Shown: positions 5,742 through 5,910 of the stretch, piece after piece | Layout: each line of letters begins with the position of its first letter | Numbering within the stretch: the first letter of the stretch is position 1 | Assembly: GCA_964501075.1 (NCBI GenBank) | Contig: CAZCRE010000079.1 | Location: forward strand, 1-5,910 | Direction: 5' to 3' | From: CAZCRE01 sp964501075 | Lineage (GTDB): Archaea; Thermoproteota; Bathyarchaeia; Bathyarchaeales; Bathycorpusculaceae | DNA: 5,910 nucleotides | Position numbers and translations under genes: made by a program | The notes under the pieces: model-generated | Told to the model about the DNA's origin: nothing | The model's database searches: none | Seen by the model: the letters and a program-made list of their open reading frames with translations, nothing else

Positions 5742-5765
5742 AGTAGTCACTACTTTGACAAAGTA
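5742..5765. repeat. Two overlapping odd palindromes downstream of the SCP2 gene
   Basis: AGTAGTCACTACT (5742-5754) and TACTTTGACAAAGTA (5751-5765) are both perfect around a single central base and share four bases. A one-base loop is impossible in RNA, so full symmetry points to DNA-binding sites more than to a terminator, although shorter stems could still form in RNA. No poly-T follows. Confidence 0.35.
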
Positions 5766-5875
5766 AGCCATACATGTGTTTGTGCTTCTCTTAATGATTG
5801 TCGGTGAAGTGATGCCCCGCCAATTTCCATAAGCAAACCAACGATTTCTGAACTCTCAGCGGGAAACACGCATAT

Positions 5876-5885
5876 CTTTATAAAA
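5876..5885 (+). promoter_or_regulatory. Strong TATA box near the right edge
   Basis: CTTTATAAAA is close to the archaeal consensus and would start transcription near 5906, feeding a gene beyond the window. The minus-strand reading (TTTTATAAAG) is also TATA-like, so direction is not certain. The preceding stretch 5766-5875 shows nothing else I can name. Confidence 0.5.
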
Positions 5886-5910
5886 ATACTAACAACTAGA
5901 TTACCGAATC

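Noticed and set aside
5726..5910. Intrinsic terminator for the SCP2 gene
   Set aside because: The palindromes there have one-base centres and no poly-T tract follows, so a terminator is not supported.

Overview
The window looks like ordinary archaeal chromosome, most likely from the Thermoproteota side (a Bathyarchaeia-like lineage is a reasonable guess, but that is inference). The reasons are an archaeal/eukaryal-type tryptophanyl-tRNA synthetase, a type II methionine aminopeptidase, an archaea-restricted DUF1512 membrane protein, a 5S rRNA gene standing apart from 16S/23S, archaeal TATA boxes 20-50 nt upstream of starts, and Shine-Dalgarno sequences of the GGTGATC/GGTGG/AGGAGG type. Non-ATG starts (TTG, GTG) are common.

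Left part (1-1291): an HD-domain metal-dependent phosphohydrolase (27-683) is followed by a 46-residue stand-alone YHS-domain metal-binding protein (745-885). The YHS gene has its own TATA box, enclosed by a perfect 8-bp inverted repeat. A hairpin-rich intergenic stretch (914-977) leads to a single 5S rRNA gene (about 1076-1203) with a well-placed promoter.

Middle (1292-2861): a two-gene operon encodes a DUF1512 membrane-anchored protein and a small protein with two membrane segments and a zinc ribbon. Neither has a known function. This tightly linked pair is the best candidate here for an undescribed system. It converges on the methionine aminopeptidase gene (2858-3763, minus), and one palindromic CTAG supplies both stop codons.

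Right part (3764-5910): a 262-nt gap carries only a 27-codon coding-like remnant and short repeats. Then come trpS (4026-5153, minus) and, divergently, an SCP2-domain protein (5267-5725, plus); both appear to share one TATA element. The last 185 nt hold a pair of overlapping odd palindromes, a strong TATA box near the right edge, and a possible minus-strand reading frame running off the window.

Functionally, 5S rRNA, TrpRS and MetAP belong to translation and protein maturation. The HD, YHS, DUF1512/zinc-ribbon and SCP2 genes look like separate units, with no visible common pathway. I saw no mobile element, CRISPR array or tRNA gene.
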